24,611 nt of DNA from an uncultured Prevotella sp. (lineage in GTDB: Bacteria; Bacteroidota; Bacteroidia; Bacteroidales; Bacteroidaceae): NCBI GenBank assembly GCA_937892695.1, contig CALBJK010000140.1, forward strand, positions 1 to 24,611. Direction: 5' to 3'. Position numbers and translations under genes: made by a program. Shown here piece by piece: positions 1 through 7,764 of the stretch. The notes under the pieces are model-generated. The model searched no databases. It was not told where the DNA came from and saw only the letters and a list, made by a program, of their open reading frames with translations. Within the stretch, counting starts at the first letter, position 1; every line of letters begins with the position of its first letter.

Positions 1-91
1 CAATGAGATATTTGGATTTGCGGCTGAGGCAGCTTAAATTTTAACGGAGTATTGACGTTAAGAACAATTCTAAAATTAAAACGAAATGTCA
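1..91 (+). other. Window edge: possible 3' end of a preceding gene plus short leader
   Basis: Two plus-strand frames are open from the window edge. One ends at a TAA at 35-37 (last residues read FGFAAEAA) and one at a TAA at 42-44 (last residues read LRQLKF). Either could be the C-terminus of the upstream gene of this polysaccharide-utilisation operon, but about a dozen codons are too few to decide. No TAnnTTTG box is visible before the GH30 gene, so it is probably transcribed from further upstream. Confidence 0.3.
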
Positions 92-1612
92 ATGAAAACA
101 AAAAACATATTTGCAATGCTTCTGAGCGCAAGTGTCTTATCACTAACAGCTTGCAATGTCGCCACTATAGATGTCGACAACACACCCTACGATCTGCCTG
201 TCGCACCAAACACGAATCCAGCAGACGGCCAGGTACAGATGTTTACAACCACTGTAGAAGGACACGATCTGCTCCATCAGACATCAGCAGCCACTGTAGA
301 TGGTTCGACCATGGCACCTACAACCATAGCTTTGGATCCGTCCAAACGATATCAGACGATGGACGGATTCGGGTTCGCCATAACCTATTCATCTGCCTAT
401 AATCTTTTGAAAATGTCTAAGGAAAACCGCGAAGCCTTGCTCAAAAAGATTTATTCGCCTACCGAAGGTTACGGCGTAAGCTATGCGCGCATAGCTATAG
501 GATGTAGCGATTTCTCAAGCCGCGAATACACTCTGTGCGATAAAAAGGGAATAGAAAACTTCGCGCTTCAGAGCGACGAAAACGATTACATAATACCGGT
601 TCTTAAAGAGATTCTGACAATCAACCCGAACCTGAAAATCATTGCAGCTCCATGGACATGTCCAAAATGGATGAAAGTAAGCAATCTGGAAACACTCAAA
701 CCGCACGACGAATGGACAGACGGACATGTCAATCCAATGCTCTACAACGAATATGCCGAGTATTTTGTAAAGTTTGTTCAAGCAATGTCAGGACAAGGCA
801 TCAATATCTATGCCGTTAGCCCTCAGAACGAGCCGTTGAACAAGCAGAACAGCGCATCTACATACATGCCGTGGGAGGAAGAGGCTGAATTTGTAAAGAT
901 TCTGGCCGGACAGTTCAAGAAGAACAATCTGAAGACTCAGATTTACGTTTACGACCACAATTACGACTATAGCAAAGATGCTTCGCAGGACGACTACCCT
1001 ATAAAAGTTTACAACGCTTTGGGCGACAACTATGAAGGTTCTGAACTGGTTGTCGGTGCAGCCTACCATGACTACGGCGGCAACAACACTGAGCTTGACG
1101 ATATCCATGAGAAAGCTCCCAACAAAGGACTTATTTTCAGCGAGACTTCTATCGGTACATGGAATGACGGACGCAATCTTTCAAAACGGTTGATGGCAGA
1201 CATGACAAACGTCGCGCTCGGCACTGTAAACAAGAACTGTAAGGCAGTGCTCGTATGGAACTTAATGCTCGACAAGAGCATGGGGCCGAATCTTGACGGC
1301 GGATGCCAGACCTGCTTCGGAGCAATTGACATCGATGAAAGCAACTACAAGACATTGAGTTACAATTCACATTATTACGTAATATGCCATTTGTCGAGTG
1401 TTGTAAAACCTGGAGCTGTACGCGTCGGCACTTCACGCGAGCCGTCTAACCCGAACCTCATACACAGCCAGTTTGTCAATCCGGACGGTACCTACGCAGC
1501 CATCCTGCTCAACACTGGAGCCAACTCGATAGATGTCACCGTATCTGACGGCAAGAAACACTTCCTTGTCACAGTGCCGACACAGAGCATCATTTCTTGT
1601 ATCTGGAAATAA
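92..1612 (+). CDS. GH30-family glycoside hydrolase, lipoprotein (glucosylceramidase / beta-1,6-glucanase type)
   Basis: This is a retaining beta-glycosidase of family GH30 that would hydrolyse a beta-linked glucan or glycoside in the periplasm or at the surface. The 506-residue protein starts with a lipoprotein signal peptide with lipobox LTAC, the lipidated Cys being residue 21. The catalytic domain begins near residue 85 at YQTMDGFGFAIT. The acid/base is predicted at Glu247 in SPQNEP and the nucleophile at Glu351 in FSETS, the usual GH30 arrangement, and a beta-sandwich tail follows from about residue 425. An ATG two codons upstream (86) is an alternative start; 92 gives the cleaner Lys-first signal peptide. 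The next lipoprotein follows after 21 nt. Beta-1,6-glucan (GH30 subfamily 3) is my best substrate guess, from memory of Bacteroides loci that pair a GH30 with surface binding lipoproteins. The family call is firm; the substrate is inference. Confidence 0.92.
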   Translation: MKTKNIFAMLLSASVLSLTACNVATIDVDNTPYDLPVAPNTNPADGQVQMFTTTVEGHDLLHQTSAATVDGSTMAPTTIALDPSKRYQTMDGFGFAITYSSAYNLLKMSKENREALLKKIYSPTEGYGVSYARIAIGCSDFSSREYTLCDKKGIENFALQSDENDYIIPVLKEILTINPNLKIIAAPWTCPKWMKVSNLETLKPHDEWTDGHVNPMLYNEYAEYFVKFVQAMSGQGINIYAVSPQNEPLNKQNSASTYMPWEEEAEFVKILAGQFKKNNLKTQIYVYDHNYDYSKDASQDDYPIKVYNALGDNYEGSELVVGAAYHDYGGNNTELDDIHEKAPNKGLIFSETSIGTWNDGRNLSKRLMADMTNVALGTVNKNCKAVLVWNLMLDKSMGPNLDGGCQTCFGAIDIDESNYKTLSYNSHYYVICHLSSVVKPGAVRVGTSREPSNPNLIHSQFVNPDGTYAAILLNTGANSIDVTVSDGKKHFLVTVPTQSIISCIWK

Positions 1613-1633
1613 TAATAACTTAATTACGGAACA

Positions 1634-3055
1634 ATGAAAACATTAAAATATTTCATACTGTCAGCGGTTTGCTTGCCGCTGTTCACAGCCTGCGACGACT
1701 TCGACTATAAAGAAGGAGGTGGGGCACCCGCCATCTCGGTAACACCGATAACATCCGCCCAATTTGGCGACAGCATCACTGTTAATGTCAACTGCAAGGA
1801 CAACGGTGGTGTGGCATTGTCAACGGTAAAAGCCGAACTTTATTACGGAACAGAAAAGGTTTCTGACGCTTCATTACGCACAAAGACCGAAGGCGACTAC
1901 GAACTAAGACTCTATGCCCCGCTTTTTAAAGATGTACCAGACGGAAAGGCAAACCTGAAAGTGACGCTGCAGAACATACAGCTTACACAAACAGTAAACG
2001 ACATTGAGCTTCCACTCACCCGTCCTCATTACCAGAGTCTGACACTTGTCGGCAGTGACAATACGAAAACCACGCTCTTGCCCGACAAAGACAATCCATT
2101 CCTATTTAAAGGAAAAGTTCAAGCAAACGGTTCAGAGACTTATTCTGGCTATATCGTTGCCCCAAAAGAAGGTACGAACGGTAATGAGATTACATTCGGT
2201 AAAGACGGCAACAACATTGCCGCCAACTCGAAAAACAACATCGAATTCACCAATTCTATGCCGCAAGACTTTGACATTACGTTCAACGTCCTTACCTTCG
2301 AATATGCACCGGCAGAACAGCCTGATATGAGTTTACAGGAAATAAAAATTGAAGAGAATACCGACTATGTAGGATTCTTTCGTCAGAACCGCCCATACAA
2401 GTTTACTGGTGTGCCAGAGAAGTATAAAGACTGGTACTACGACTCCGACTACTTTGAGTCAGTCGGTGACGGTACATACAAGTTTAAAGCTCTGAGCGGC
2501 TATTACACGCTTCGTCCATACACTTACGAGAAGACACACGCCTTCAAAGTTTGGGCAATGCAAGAAAACAAGGACGGAAATATGGAGCCAGCAAAACTGA
2601 AATCAGACGGAACTGGAGCTGTATGGATTATCGGAGCGCAAGGTCTGCAAACGCCATCTGTCGAATTCGGATACGAATTTAACAAAAGTTGGGGCGGCTG
2701 GTGGACAGACATTGATCTATGCATGTGTATGGCACAAGTTAAAAACAAAGTCTACCAGTTGACTGCAACCGTCGGCAAGCAGATGTACCAAGAACCTGAA
2801 GCCATCAACTTCAAATTCTTTGGCCAAGCCGGATGGGGTACAGAGTTTAAGAATACTGGTACCGACTATAACGTCTCCACTGACAGTAAAATTTTTGCTG
2901 TAGGGGATGGCAAGACAGAATATCCTGGAGGACACGATGCCGGAAACATTTATCTTCGCAACGGTGTCACACTCACGACCGGTGAAACTTACGTCATCAC
3001 ACTTGACCTTACTGGCGGTGTAAAGAACGGCAAGTTGACCGTCGAAAAAAAGTAA
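1634..3055 (+). CDS. Surface glycan-binding-like lipoprotein (SusE/SusF-position)
   Basis: This 473-residue lipoprotein has a signal peptide ending in FTAC (lipidated Cys20). The acidic stretch DDFD directly after the Cys resembles the Bacteroidota lipoprotein export signal that sends lipoproteins to the outer face of the outer membrane. Residues about 30-115 look like an Ig-like beta domain. The remainder is beta-rich and aromatic, with a Trp-rich patch (SWGGWW) near residue 355 and a final beta segment ending LTVEKK. It lies 21 nt after the GH30 gene and is the last gene before a terminator. Position and architecture suggest a surface glycan-binding protein that presents substrate to the GH30 enzyme. 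I do not recognise the exact family and see no catalytic motif. Confidence 0.8.
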   Translation: MKTLKYFILSAVCLPLFTACDDFDYKEGGGAPAISVTPITSAQFGDSITVNVNCKDNGGVALSTVKAELYYGTEKVSDASLRTKTEGDYELRLYAPLFKDVPDGKANLKVTLQNIQLTQTVNDIELPLTRPHYQSLTLVGSDNTKTTLLPDKDNPFLFKGKVQANGSETYSGYIVAPKEGTNGNEITFGKDGNNIAANSKNNIEFTNSMPQDFDITFNVLTFEYAPAEQPDMSLQEIKIEENTDYVGFFRQNRPYKFTGVPEKYKDWYYDSDYFESVGDGTYKFKALSGYYTLRPYTYEKTHAFKVWAMQENKDGNMEPAKLKSDGTGAVWIIGAQGLQTPSVEFGYEFNKSWGGWWTDIDLCMCMAQVKNKVYQLTATVGKQMYQEPEAINFKFFGQAGWGTEFKNTGTDYNVSTDSKIFAVGDGKTEYPGGHDAGNIYLRNGVTLTTGETYVITLDLTGGVKNGKLTVEKK

Positions 3056-3079
3056 AATCACATCAGACGCATTAACAAT

Positions 3080-3122
3080 GCGGGTTATATCAATCGTAAT
3101 GTTTGGTATAACCCGCTTTTTT
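3080..3122 (+). terminator. Rho-independent terminator of the GH30 operon
   Basis: A perfect 10-bp inverted repeat, GCGGGTTATA (3080-3089) and TATAACCCGC (3107-3116), has a 17-nt loop and is followed by six T residues. It starts 24 nt after the stop codon of the lipoprotein gene. Confidence 0.88.
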
Positions 3123-3217
3123 GCAGTCACTGTAAAAGAAGATAATATAGCAAAAGTCCTATTTTTTCAGTTTTAACCCGAATCAATAGTTATGTAGAAA
3201 AGACTAAATATGGAAAT

Positions 3218-3263
3218 AAAAATGAGCGGAGGATGATTGTTATTTCATTCTCCGCTCATTTTT
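3218..3263 (-). terminator. Terminator of pgk (hairpin able to act in both directions)
   Basis: A perfect 14-bp inverted repeat (3218-3231 and 3250-3263, core ATGAGCGGAG/CTCCGCTCAT) has an 18-nt loop. The A-rich and T-rich stem ends give a U-tract on either strand. It lies 24 nt beyond the pgk stop codon. Confidence 0.85.
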
Positions 3264-3287
3264 AGTTTATCAGATTAAAAATACGAT

Positions 3288-4538
3288 TTATTCGCCTTTT
3301 ATTGCTGCAATTCCAGGAAGGACCTTGCCTTCGATAGCTTCAAGCAAAGCACCGCCACCAGTAGAGATGTAAGAAACCTTATCGGCCATCCCGAACTTGT
3401 TGATGCAAGCGACAGAGTCACCACCACCGATAAGTGAGAATGCACCGTTTGCAGTAGCCTTGGCGATAGCTTCAGCAATAGCTTTAGATCCACCGGTGAA
3501 GTTGTCAAACTCGAATACACCTGCAGGACCGTTCCACAGAATGGTCTTGGCATTCTCGATTACTGCGGCAAAAGCCTTACGGGTCTCAGGACCTGCGTCG
3601 AGACCTTCCCATCCATCAGGAATGTTGTTAGAAGGACAAACCTGAGTGTGAGCATCGTTCGAGAAAGAGTCGGCAGCAATACAGTCTGTACCGAGCACGA
3701 GATTAACGCCCTTCTCTTTCGCCTTCTTGATAACGTCAAGAGCTACGTCGAGCTTGTCGTCTTCACAGATAGAATTACCGATTTTTCCACCTTGGGCCTT
3801 GGCAAAAGTATATGTCATACCACCGCAAAGAATGAGGTTGTCAACCTTGCCGAGCAGGTTCTCGATAATACCTATCTTTGTAGAAACCTTCGAGCCACCC
3901 ATGATGGCTGTGAAAGGACGCTTGATGTTTTTAAGAACGTTGTCTACAGCCTTTACTTCTTTCTCCATCAGATAGCCGAGCATCTTGTGGTCGGCATCGA
4001 AGAAATCAGCGATAACAGCAGTAGAAGCATGACGACGGTGAGCCGTACCGAATGCGTCCATTACATAACTGTCAGCGTATGAAGCGAGCTTCTTTGCAAA
4101 ATCTTTCTGACGAGTCTTCATTTCTTTCTTGGCTTCGTCGTATTTAGGGTCGGTTTTGTCTATACCTACAGGCTTACCTTCCTCCTCAGGATAGAAACGG
4201 AGGTTTTCGAGCAACAGAGCCTCGCCTGGTTTCAGAGCAGCAACCTCAGCGTCTGCCTTTGCACAATCAGGAGCAAACTTAACGTCTACACCAAGAGCCT
4301 TTGACACATTGGGGACAATCTGCTTGAGCGACAGTTTCGGGTTCACCTTACCTTTAGGCTTACCCATGTGGCTCATCATAATCAGAGCACCGCCATCTGC
4401 GAGAACCTTCTTCAGTGTAGGAAGAGCACCACGGATACGTGTCTCGTCTGTTACATGTCCATTCTCGTCCAATGGCACATTGAAATCAACGCGTACAATT
4501 GCCTTCTTGCCGGCAAAGTTGAATTGTTCGATGTTCAT
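3288..4538 (-). CDS. pgk: Phosphoglycerate kinase
   Basis: This is the glycolytic enzyme that transfers phosphate from 1,3-bisphosphoglycerate to ADP in the cytosol. The 416 residues are full length, with the family signature VRVDFNVP at 15-22, LLLENLRFYPEEEG near 108-121, DAFGTAHR at 161-168, MGGSKVSTK at 213-221, the hinge/nucleotide region NGPAGVFE near 336-343 and the Gly-rich GGGDS at 371-375. A lysine-rich insert (about 122-146) follows the first Arg-rich loop; I recall similar inserts in other Bacteroidota Pgk. The loop normally reading SHLGRPKG here reads SHMGKPKG, a Lys for the usual substrate-loop Arg at residue 60. The gene lies 121 bp downstream of queC on the same strand but has its own promoter-like box, so it can be transcribed alone. 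Confidence 0.98.
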   Translation of the reverse strand: MNIEQFNFAGKKAIVRVDFNVPLDENGHVTDETRIRGALPTLKKVLADGGALIMMSHMGKPKGKVNPKLSLKQIVPNVSKALGVDVKFAPDCAKADAEVAALKPGEALLLENLRFYPEEEGKPVGIDKTDPKYDEAKKEMKTRQKDFAKKLASYADSYVMDAFGTAHRRHASTAVIADFFDADHKMLGYLMEKEVKAVDNVLKNIKRPFTAIMGGSKVSTKIGIIENLLGKVDNLILCGGMTYTFAKAQGGKIGNSICEDDKLDVALDVIKKAKEKGVNLVLGTDCIAADSFSNDAHTQVCPSNNIPDGWEGLDAGPETRKAFAAVIENAKTILWNGPAGVFEFDNFTGGSKAIAEAIAKATANGAFSLIGGGDSVACINKFGMADKVSYISTGGGALLEAIEGKVLPGIAAIKGE

Positions 4539-4594
4539 ATCTTTAAAATATTTAAGTTAAGTATTTATGTCAATCTAATACTTTGTTCTGAACG

Positions 4595-4602
4595 CAAAAT
4601 TA
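4595..4602 (-). promoter_or_regulatory. Bacteroidota -7 box for pgk
   Basis: Read on the minus strand the sequence is TAATTTTG, a full match to TAnnTTTG. It predicts a transcript start near 4588 and a leader of about 50 nt before the pgk ATG. No clear TTTG -33 element is seen at the right spacing. Confidence 0.6.
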
Positions 4603-4659
4603 CTAATAAAATATGACACGTTAATGCATCGGTATCGAAAATTATGAGTATTTAACCGC

Positions 4660-5313
4660 TCATTCTTCATAGACAGTCGTATCCTCAATGCCTGCTTCTT
4701 TTAACGCTTCACGACGCTCGACACAAGTGCCGCATTTTCCGCAATGTACCTTACCGCCTTTGTAGCAACTCCATGTCTCAGAATAGTCTATGCCAAGACG
4801 TTTACCGATACGGGCTATGTCGGCTTTAGTTATGTCGGTGTAAGGAGCCGACACATGCACATGGGCGTATGTTCCGGCATTGGCAGCACCGTCGATGGCA
4901 CGTATAAATTCCGGACGGCAGTCAGGATAAATGGCGTGGTCACCACCATGATTGGCAATCAAGACCTTGTTCAGACCGCTACTCTCGGCAATACCTATCG
5001 CTATTGAAAGCATTATGCCATTTCGGAACGGCACGACAGTCGACTTCATATTTTCGTCTTCATAGTGTCCTTCGGGTATTGCATCTGCTCCTTCGAGCAG
5101 ACTGCTCTTGAAGTACCGGTGAATGAAACCAAGGTCTATCGTTATATGCTTTATGCCAAGACGCTCGCAATGCATTCGTGCAAACGGTATCTCTCTGGCA
5201 TTGTGGTTGCTGCCGTAATCAAAAGAAATGCCAAGAGCTATTTCGTCTTTTTTATCATAAAGCAAGGTGATACTGTCCATACCTCCGCTTACTATAATCG
5301 CTGAATCTTTCAT
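4660..5313 (-). CDS. queC: 7-cyano-7-deazaguanine synthase QueC
   Basis: QueC converts 7-carboxy-7-deazaguanine to preQ0 using ammonia and ATP in queuosine biosynthesis. The 217-residue protein has the PP-loop SGGMDS at 9-14, VPFRN at 94-98 and a C-terminal zinc-binding set Cys183, Cys191, Cys194 and Cys197 (HCGKCGTC). Length and motifs match the family. It sits between radA (109 bp upstream) and pgk on the minus strand. No other queuosine gene is in the window. I looked for a preQ1 riboswitch in the 109-bp leader and saw none. No TAnnTTTG box was found on its strand, so it may depend on read-through from radA. Confidence 0.95.
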   Translation of the reverse strand: MKDSAIIVSGGMDSITLLYDKKDEIALGISFDYGSNHNAREIPFARMHCERLGIKHITIDLGFIHRYFKSSLLEGADAIPEGHYEDENMKSTVVPFRNGIMLSIAIGIAESSGLNKVLIANHGGDHAIYPDCRPEFIRAIDGAANAGTYAHVHVSAPYTDITKADIARIGKRLGIDYSETWSCYKGGKVHCGKCGTCVERREALKEAGIEDTTVYEE

Positions 5314-5422
5314 CTTTATAAATTTGTTTTAGAAGAAATCTTTTTATCCAAACCAACAAGGTCATTATCAGTCATAAAACCGGACGTTCTGTAACCATCA
5401 AACCGTTCAAGCCATCACAGTC

Positions 5423-6826
5423 TTATCCAAACAACACCCTCAAAGCCTCTTCAACCTTGCGTACAGGATGAAGTGATATATGAAACTTGGAACGGTCGAG
5501 TCCCTGAAGATTATAATAAGGAACAACCATGTCAGTAAACCCCAGCTTTTCTGCTTCGGCTATGCGCTGCTCCATCCGGTTGACAGGACGTACTTCACCG
5601 CTCAAGCCCACCTCACCTGCCATGCACCATCCTCCCTCGATTGCCGTGTCGACATTGCTGGAAAGGACGGCTGCGATTACGCTTAAATCCATTGCAAGGT
5701 CGGTGACACGCAATCCGCCGGCTATGTTTATGAAAACGTCTTTCTGCATAAGTTTGAAGCCCACCCGTTTCTCCAGAACAGCAAGAAGCATGTTCAGACG
5801 ACGCTGGTCGAACCCTGTAGCCGAACGCTGCGGCGTACCGTAGGCTGCCGAAGAAACAAGAGCCTGGGTCTCTACCAGAAACGGACGCACCCCTTCGATG
5901 GCCGAACTGATGGCCACACCTGACAGTCCTTCGTGGTCGTGTGACAACAGAAGTTCAGACGGATTGCTTACCTGTCTGAGTCCATGCTGCCCCATTTCGT
6001 ATATACCAAGCTCAGATGTGCTGCCGAAACGGTTCTTTATAGAACGCAGTATGCGGTACATATAATGCTGGTCGCCCTCAAACTGTATTACCGTATCGAC
6101 GATGTGTTCGAGAATCTTCGGACCTGCAAGTGTCCCTTCCTTGTTTATATGTCCGATGAGCAGAACCGGCGTACCGCTCGTCTTGGCATATCTCAACAGT
6201 GCCGCAGCACATTCCCTAACCTGTGTGATGCTGCCCGGACTGCTGTCGAGGTCGTCGGTTGCTATCGTCTGTATCGAGTCTACAATCAGCATTTCTGGTT
6301 CTATTTCCTGCACATACTCGAAGATACGCGTAAGAGAAGTCTCACACAATATCGTAACATTGTCAGAAGTTTCGGCACTGCCCGTGGCAGTAGACAAACG
6401 TTCGGCACGCATTTTCAGCTGGTGCGCACTTTCCTCACCGCTGACATAGAGTATCTTGCGGTCGTGTATGTTGAGTACGGTCTGAAGCACGAGTGTGCTC
6501 TTTCCTATCCCCGGCTCCCCGCCGAGCAGCACGATGCTCCCTGCTACAAGTCCGCCGCCAAGCACACGGTTCAGCTCGGCATCATTCATGTCTATTCGCG
6601 GGTCGTCGGCCACGGGAATATCTCGTAGGCGCATCGGACGGTTTTTCGCCGATGACGAATGAGCCGTCGCGGCATGGTGTGACAAAGACAACGACGCAGC
6701 CGAAGAAGCAGGAATACGTATTTCCTTAAAAGTGTTCCACTGTCCGCAATTGGGGCATTTGCCTATCCATTTAGCCGATTCCTGACCGCAGTTACTGCAA
6801 ACGTATGCTATTCTGTCTTTTGCCAT
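5423..6826 (-). CDS. radA: DNA repair ATPase RadA
   Basis: RadA is a RecA-like hexameric motor that helps process recombination intermediates and branch migration. The 467 residues carry, in order, a four-Cys zinc finger (Cys10, 13, 24, 27), a Ser/Ala/His-rich linker (about 38-62), Walker A GEPGIGKS at 103-110, Walker B LIVDS at 180-184, the RadA-specific KNRFG at 264-268, and a C-terminal Lon-protease-like domain from about residue 300. I chose the ATG at 6824-6826 because it gives the family-typical MAKDRIAYVC start; an in-frame TTG six codons upstream lies inside the promoter. The gene is divergent from the lipoprotein gene at 6895 with only 68 bp between them. Confidence 0.97.
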   Translation of the reverse strand: MAKDRIAYVCSNCGQESAKWIGKCPNCGQWNTFKEIRIPASSAASLSLSHHAATAHSSSAKNRPMRLRDIPVADDPRIDMNDAELNRVLGGGLVAGSIVLLGGEPGIGKSTLVLQTVLNIHDRKILYVSGEESAHQLKMRAERLSTATGSAETSDNVTILCETSLTRIFEYVQEIEPEMLIVDSIQTIATDDLDSSPGSITQVRECAAALLRYAKTSGTPVLLIGHINKEGTLAGPKILEHIVDTVIQFEGDQHYMYRILRSIKNRFGSTSELGIYEMGQHGLRQVSNPSELLLSHDHEGLSGVAISSAIEGVRPFLVETQALVSSAAYGTPQRSATGFDQRRLNMLLAVLEKRVGFKLMQKDVFINIAGGLRVTDLAMDLSVIAAVLSSNVDTAIEGGWCMAGEVGLSGEVRPVNRMEQRIAEAEKLGFTDMVVPYYNLQGLDRSKFHISLHPVRKVEEALRVLFG

Positions 6827-6841
6827 CTGTTGAAATTTCCA

Positions 6842-6872
6842 CAAAAGTAAGAATAAATATCGGCGTTACAAA
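6842..6872 (-). promoter_or_regulatory. radA promoter (-33 TTTG, 19-bp spacer, -7 TACTTTTG)
   Basis: On the minus strand TTTG (6869-6872) is followed by a 19-nt spacer and TACTTTTG (6842-6849), the best full match to the Bacteroidota sigma-ABfr promoter in the window. The radA ATG begins 15 nt further on, so the mRNA leader is only about 10 nt. Confidence 0.75.
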
Positions 6873-6882
6873 AAATAATTGC

Positions 6883-6890
6883 TACTTTTG
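6883..6890 (+). promoter_or_regulatory. -7 box of the lipoprotein/TPR operon (leaderless or nearly so)
   Basis: TACTTTTG matches TAnnTTTG and ends 4 nt before the ATG at 6895. With the usual spacing the transcript would start at or within a few bases of the start codon. No good TTTG -33 element is seen. Confidence 0.6.
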
Positions 6891-6894
6891 CGAA

Positions 6895-7761
6895 ATGGAA
6901 AAAACATTATTATATATATTAGTTGCAGCTATGATGTTTTCATGCGGACGTTCCGAAGAAGAACAACGACGCATCACACGTCAAGAACGAAAAGAACTGC
7001 AACGGCAGGACTCTCTCGCCCTCAAGATAGCGGTAATGCCTACGCTCGACTGCCTCCCGGTTTTCGTAGCCAAAGACCGAGAAATGTTCGACACGACCCG
7101 TGCCGACATCCGTCAGAAAATGTTCTATGCCCAGATGGACTGTGATACGGCAATCGCAGGAGGAAGCGTAGAGGGAGCATTCTCAGACATCATACGGGCA
7201 GAACGGATCGAAAACAAAGGCATCGGCCTCGACCGACTCTCCCCCACCAACCTTTCATGGCTGCTCATGGCCAATCACAAAGCCCGGATAACACGGCTCA
7301 GCCAGCTAGGCGACAAGATGATAGCCATGACCCGCCATTCGGCGACCGATGTTCTGTCAGACAGGGCACTGAACGGTGTCAAGACCAAATCTCAAGTGTT
7401 CCGTATACAGGTGAACGACGTTCGGATAAGGCTGTCAATGCTACAGAACAACGAGATGGACGCTGCATGGCTGCCTGAACCTTACGCCACAATGGCAAAG
7501 GCCAACGGTCACAACCAGATATACGACAGCCGCAACATGAAAGAAGAGTTTGGCGTTATAATCTTCAACCGTAAAAAAACACGCGACCAGCGACGCAAAG
7601 AACAGATTAAAGCCTTCATCAAGGGCTACAACACAGCCTGCGACTCTATCAATAAGTACGGAGTGATGACATATAAAGCTGTACTGGAAAAGTACTACCA
7701 TATCACACCGTCAATCATCCAGTCGCTCCCTAAGCAGAAGTTCACACACATATCCCGATAA
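6895..7761 (+). CDS. Substrate-binding-protein-like lipoprotein (NMT1/SsuA-type periplasmic fold)
   Basis: This 288-residue predicted lipoprotein has signal peptide 1-16 and a lipobox MFSC with lipidated Cys17. A highly charged Glu/Arg-rich segment (about 19-40) probably acts as a helical stalk. The rest resembles type 2 periplasmic binding proteins of nitrate/sulfonate/thiamine-precursor transporters: LKIAVMPTLDCLPVFVAKD near 43-61, EGAFSDIIRAE near 93-103 (the usual 'this ligand site drives...' segment) and MDAAWLPEPYATMAKANG near 188-205. The ATG at 6895 is chosen because it gives a proper lipoprotein signal; an upstream in-frame ATG (6805) would overlap radA. The gene is 3 nt ahead of the TPR gene and no permease or ATPase gene is nearby, so its partner is unknown. 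The fold is fairly secure; the ligand is not known. Confidence 0.8.
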   Translation: MEKTLLYILVAAMMFSCGRSEEEQRRITRQERKELQRQDSLALKIAVMPTLDCLPVFVAKDREMFDTTRADIRQKMFYAQMDCDTAIAGGSVEGAFSDIIRAERIENKGIGLDRLSPTNLSWLLMANHKARITRLSQLGDKMIAMTRHSATDVLSDRALNGVKTKSQVFRIQVNDVRIRLSMLQNNEMDAAWLPEPYATMAKANGHNQIYDSRNMKEEFGVIIFNRKKTRDQRRKEQIKAFIKGYNTACDSINKYGVMTYKAVLEKYYHITPSIIQSLPKQKFTHISR

Positions 7762-7764
7762 GCA

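Noticed and set aside
5314..5422. preQ1 riboswitch upstream of queC
   Set aside because: I could not find the compact preQ1 aptamer pattern. A TAAATTTG match near the queC start points in the opposite direction.
5984..6628. Open frame of 214 codons on the plus strand opposite radA
   Set aside because: radA is unmistakable on the minus strand and the opposite frame has no domain-like sequence.
6805..6894. Upstream ATG extending the lipoprotein by 30 residues
   Set aside because: It would overlap radA, sits upstream of the -7 box, and destroys the lipoprotein signal peptide that the ATG at 6895 provides.
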